Shown here piece after piece: positions 60,824 to 64,000 of a stretch of DNA of 64,000 nucleotides. Position 1 is the first letter of the stretch. Each line of letters opens with the position of its first letter. A program made the position numbers and the translations under genes. Below the pieces are notes generated by a model. That model saw only the letters and a program-made list of their open reading frames with translations. It had not been told where the DNA came from and did not search any database. Origin of the DNA: Sarcocystis neurona (taxonomy: Eukaryota; Apicomplexa; Conoidasida; Eucoccidiorida; Sarcocystidae); contig KL647295.1 in NCBI GenBank assembly GCA_000727475.1, positions 3,281,717 to 3,345,716 on the forward strand, written 5' to 3'.

Positions 60824-63800
60824 CTTGGCATTTTCACCCGCAGCAGAAACAGCAGCAGAACTGAAGCTGCTGAGCCACGCACATATATCTACTGGTGGGT
60901 TAGTGTTGAAGAAAAAAAATACACCTACGTACACAAACCTCCGTATGTGGCAGTATACGTGCATATGTGTGTGTATGTGTGTGTCGACGTGGAGACTTGC
61001 CTGAACAGCCGAAGAAATGCAGGCAAACAAGCCACGCCATACATGCATATATATATATATATATGTATATGTAAATGTTTGTGTATACAAGTGTACGAGA
61101 GAACTTTCTCTGTAAGTAGCGGGCACAAACTTCTGGATCCCCTTCTGTGCAAGATAGATATTCTGGTTGACTCGTGTGGATGTGTATTTGTAGTTATTGG
61201 TCTCTTCCTTTCTCTCTGTATATATGCGGATGTGTAAGCCGACGCAGTACATACAAGAAGAAACGAAAAGCATGTCTCTCTGCATCTCTCTGCCGCTTTC
61301 GGACTGTCTCTCTTCGGCCGCTGTCTCTGTGTCTGCATGCACAATTTTCTCGTCCCCGGCGGACGTACATATCAACACGGTAGAAGGTACGCAGCGCCCA
61401 CGAGGGCAGCACATACATGTATGTGTGTGCCCTTCTTCTGGCGTGTTTTTCTTCCCTTAAGCATCCACAACAGCAAAGTCACACGCGTTTCTGTCTCTCT
61501 GTGTCTCCCTCTCTCTTTTCCGCTGTGAAATACGCAGCGACCACGACAGCAACACATGCAGATATCTGCCCTTTTGGGGCCGTCCTTTTCTTTCCTTGAG
61601 ACTGCAGACAGCAGCAAAAATCTACCCGTCGTGTGTCTCTCTCTTTCTCTCTTCCGGTCTCTATATAGATGTACATGTGTAGAGGGAAGGGATCGAGCCC
61701 ACACATGTGTGGGCCTTTGGAGAAGTATTACCGCTGCGTCTTCCTTTTCCGTAGACCACCCGCGCGTGTGTGTATGTGCTCATGTGCTGCTGCTTCACGT
61801 GTGACCGGCGCGACTTCGTTATCTACCGGGGAAGACAAACACCCACCCACGTGAATGTATACATATACACATGCAGCCAGACACACCGCAGAACACATGA
61901 TTGCGAGAGGGACGGACGCCGAAAAAAGGTACGTCAGTGGGTTTGACTGGGGCGAACAAATCTTGGGGAAGTGGACTTCCCACGAAAAGAGGGAGAAACA
62001 GTCGGCAAGCGAGCCGAAGAAAAAACGTGCGCAGCAGGAAGCACGCGGCAGACGAGGACCGACAGCTGCTGCTGCTCTCCCTCTCTCTCTGCATGTGTGT
62101 CTACACGTGTAGATCCTTCGTCTCTCCAGAGGCTGCTGCTGCTGCTGTTTGTATGTGTTTTTGTATGTCCTCGTAAAGGGAAGCGAGTGCTCCTAGCCAT
62201 TTTGCAGGTTTATAAAGAGGGACACTTCCACAGAGAGACAGGAAGAGAGAAAGCAGGGCAGGACAGACGGAGAAACGTGCGGCGTGAGGAATCGAGACTG
62301 GCAGAGGTTTCCGAGTGGAAGGCAGTATCTACTGAGACGCTTCTCTCAAGCAAACAAATGCCTTTGTCTACAGACAAATTTTTACGTATACATATGTGTG
62401 CAAATACACTTACTTCTCGAAAGAAGTATATATGTGTGTGTGGGCATATTCAGCCGTGAGATAAGAGACGAACACGCACAGATGCGAAGAGACAGCAGCA
62501 GGGGAGTATCTAGAAAGACAAAAGGAGACACAGAGCGTTGGCACACTGTAGTTCTGTGTGCGAGTATATATAGGCAGAAATAGCTATGTACAGAAGAAGT
62601 CTGCATACGACAGAGAGAAAGACCGGTTGCTGTCTATCTATATATACACGCAGCAGATTTCTTCTATATAGACACACATACGTGGACACGAACTACATGT
62701 CCATATATATATGTGTGTGAGTCTATATATATGTGTGAGTGCGCACGCGTCTCTACATGGGCGCGTCGACTCGTGTCTACTACGCCTGCACATATTTATA
62801 GGCCTGCGTCTCTACACTGAGCGCATATCTGTATAGAACTACATATTCGTGTGCATATACGAGGGGACGTCCTCATGAATATATAAAAAGGGACGTGGAT
62901 GGAAACGTTCTCATATGAACGTGTGCGTACTGGTCGAGCGAAGGAGAGACGGGTCGACAGGAAGAGACACAAAAAAGGAGAGAAGAAAACGCAGAAATTT
63001 CGCGTATCCATCTTACTTGTCTCTCTGAGTATATACACAGGAAGCCAATCTACATATGTGTGTAAACATGTGTGGGGGCAGACGTGTACACATGAGCAGC
63101 GAGAAAGGGAGAGGAAAGTCAGCGGGGCAGAACAGCAAAGGGGGGGGCCACCGGGTGGAAGTGCCCCTGTTGTTTTTTGTAGGGGACGCGTGTAGGTCAA
63201 GGACACTTTTCTCCTCCTCTGTATCAATTGCTTCGTGCGCGTCTGCCTCGGTGTCTCGCCATACGTGGAGATATGTCCGGCAGATCTTCCTCTTTGCCTA
63301 ACAGCAAATTCTCTTGCGGACTGACTGCCTTCGTTATACAGAGAGAGTGACACAAGGCCCACCAGCGCAGGGACGACGTTCGTTTATATCTTCCTAGCTT
63401 TTTCTCCGTAGAGCAGCAGGGGCGATACTTTCTACGTTTCGGCGAGACCTGTGCTGGGGTGACGAATGTCTGTACATATGTTGAAAAAGTGGGTGAACAT
63501 GCACGTGTGTGTTCTCCAGCGACTTGTCTACGAGCCTGCGACTTGTGGAAGGGTCGGGGGACTGCAGCCGGACATAAACAACGCAGGCAGAAGGCTGTTC
63601 ACTTCCTTCCCAAGGGAAGCAAAAGAAGTGTCCCGCACACGAAAGGTGGTACAAAGAAAGGGAGACGGGAAGAGATACACGGACGGGGAGAGACCACGTT
63701 GAGAGGGAAGGGAAAACTTTGTGTGTACGTGTGTTTGTGTATGGGTGTGTGGGCATTTGCAGTGTATATACAAGTGGATGCGAAGGAGTTTTTACGGGAT

Positions 63801-64000
63801 GTACAGAAGGAAATTCTTCACCGCCAGGCGATTTTTCAGGTGTACGTACACCGGAACAACAGGCACGCGTCCCGCAGCAGTGTCTGACTTGACCCTCTCC
63901 TCTGCGTCCCTCCACTGCCAATGTACGTATGTGTGTGGACGCGTGAATAAGCCACTCTGCTCAACAAGAACGGAAGAAGTTTTGCCGAAGTGCTCAAACG
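60824..64000. other. Region upstream of the MMSDH exons, to window end
   Basis: Presumed intron of the dehydrogenase gene. No further ALDH6 motif (EEIFGPV, GAAGQRCM, PFNFPAM) could be found on the minus strand. It contains an 18-bp palindrome (61697-61714) and several short open frames of unknown meaning, the longest near the right edge. Confidence 0.5.
63796..63998 (-). CDS. Candidate exon at window edge, unidentified
   Basis: Minus frame open from the window edge with a non-repetitive composition (for example HTYVHWQWRDAEERVK), ending at a possible donor CATCCC|GTAAAA. No ALDH6 similarity was seen, so it would have to be another gene or chance. Confidence 0.2.

Noticed and set aside
60824..60891. 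Upstream extension of the MMSDH exon in the same open frame (DICAWLSSFSSAAVSAAG).
   Set aside because: It does not align with the family, which has an Asn/Pro/Tyr segment before GNGTA. The stretch is pyrimidine-rich in sense and fits a polypyrimidine tract.
61097..61170. Minus frame QPEYLSCTEGDPEVCARYLQ with a matching phase to 60891.
   Set aside because: It depended on the rejected upstream extension and shows no ALDH6 similarity.
62101..62224. Minus frame reading YKPAKWLGALASLYEDIQKH after an acceptor, ending in a stop.
   Set aside because: It looks protein-like, but no family match or linked exons were found. Given the failed neighbours it is not annotated.
63152..63297. Minus frame after TTTGCTGTTAG reading AKRKICRTYLHVWRDTEADA.
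   Set aside because: A plausible exon by eye only; the other two frames are also open, and there is no homology or consistent partner exon.

Overview
The window looks like nuclear DNA of a coccidian apicomplexan, most likely an Eimeria-type species. Three things suggest this: a recognisable coccidian cGMP-dependent protein kinase gene, pervasive CAG/CTG trinucleotide tracts that would read as homopolymeric Gln/Ala/Ser runs, and dense TATATACA, GGAGAC and TGCATGCA repeats. The species call is inference. No telomeric, rRNA, tRNA, prokaryotic or viral features were recognised. Most long open frames here are by-products of simple repeats without stop codons and were not annotated.

The left 37 kb is almost entirely one minus-strand gene. 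It encodes PKG, rebuilt by hand as 19 exons between 37180 (ATG) and 545 (stop). All 18 introns have GT-AG ends, all phases agree, and the 2778-nt coding sequence encodes 925 residues. In order these are an N-terminal Gly2/Cys4 acylation motif, four tandem cyclic-nucleotide-binding modules (the third degenerate), an AGC-type kinase domain with a Thr gatekeeper, and a short acidic tail. Introns make up 33858 of 36636 nt (92%). They are filled with microsatellites and minisatellites: ACT-type triplets, CAG/CTG, GGAGAC, TATATACA, and a 16-nt array holding TGCATGCA that is interrupted by an assembly gap at 19568-19855.

From 37181 to about 47000 lies CAG/CTG-rich DNA in which several protein-like frames occur on both strands. 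None could be identified, so only a few low-confidence candidates are listed. From about 47000 to 55300 the sequence changes to repeat-poor DNA without a convincing gene. It contains a second gap (51108-51932) set inside a 73-bp tandem repeat. This alternation resembles the repeat-rich and repeat-poor segments known from Eimeria tenella chromosomes.

A second minus-strand gene occupies the right end. Its last two exons (60749-60823 and 55971-56255) match the C-terminus of methylmalonate-semialdehyde dehydrogenase (ALDH6 family), with an unusual Ala/Ser homopolymer tail. They are separated by a 4.5-kb repeat-filled intron. The rest of this gene was not found and presumably lies beyond 64000.

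The two genes are not functionally linked: one is a signalling kinase controlling motility and egress in related parasites, the other a predicted mitochondrial catabolic enzyme. No new multi-gene system is evident. The more unusual signals are non-coding: CUG tracts placed near intron 3' ends, a recurring GTGTAC(A/G)-type motif, a TGCATGCA array and a perfect 17-bp hairpin.
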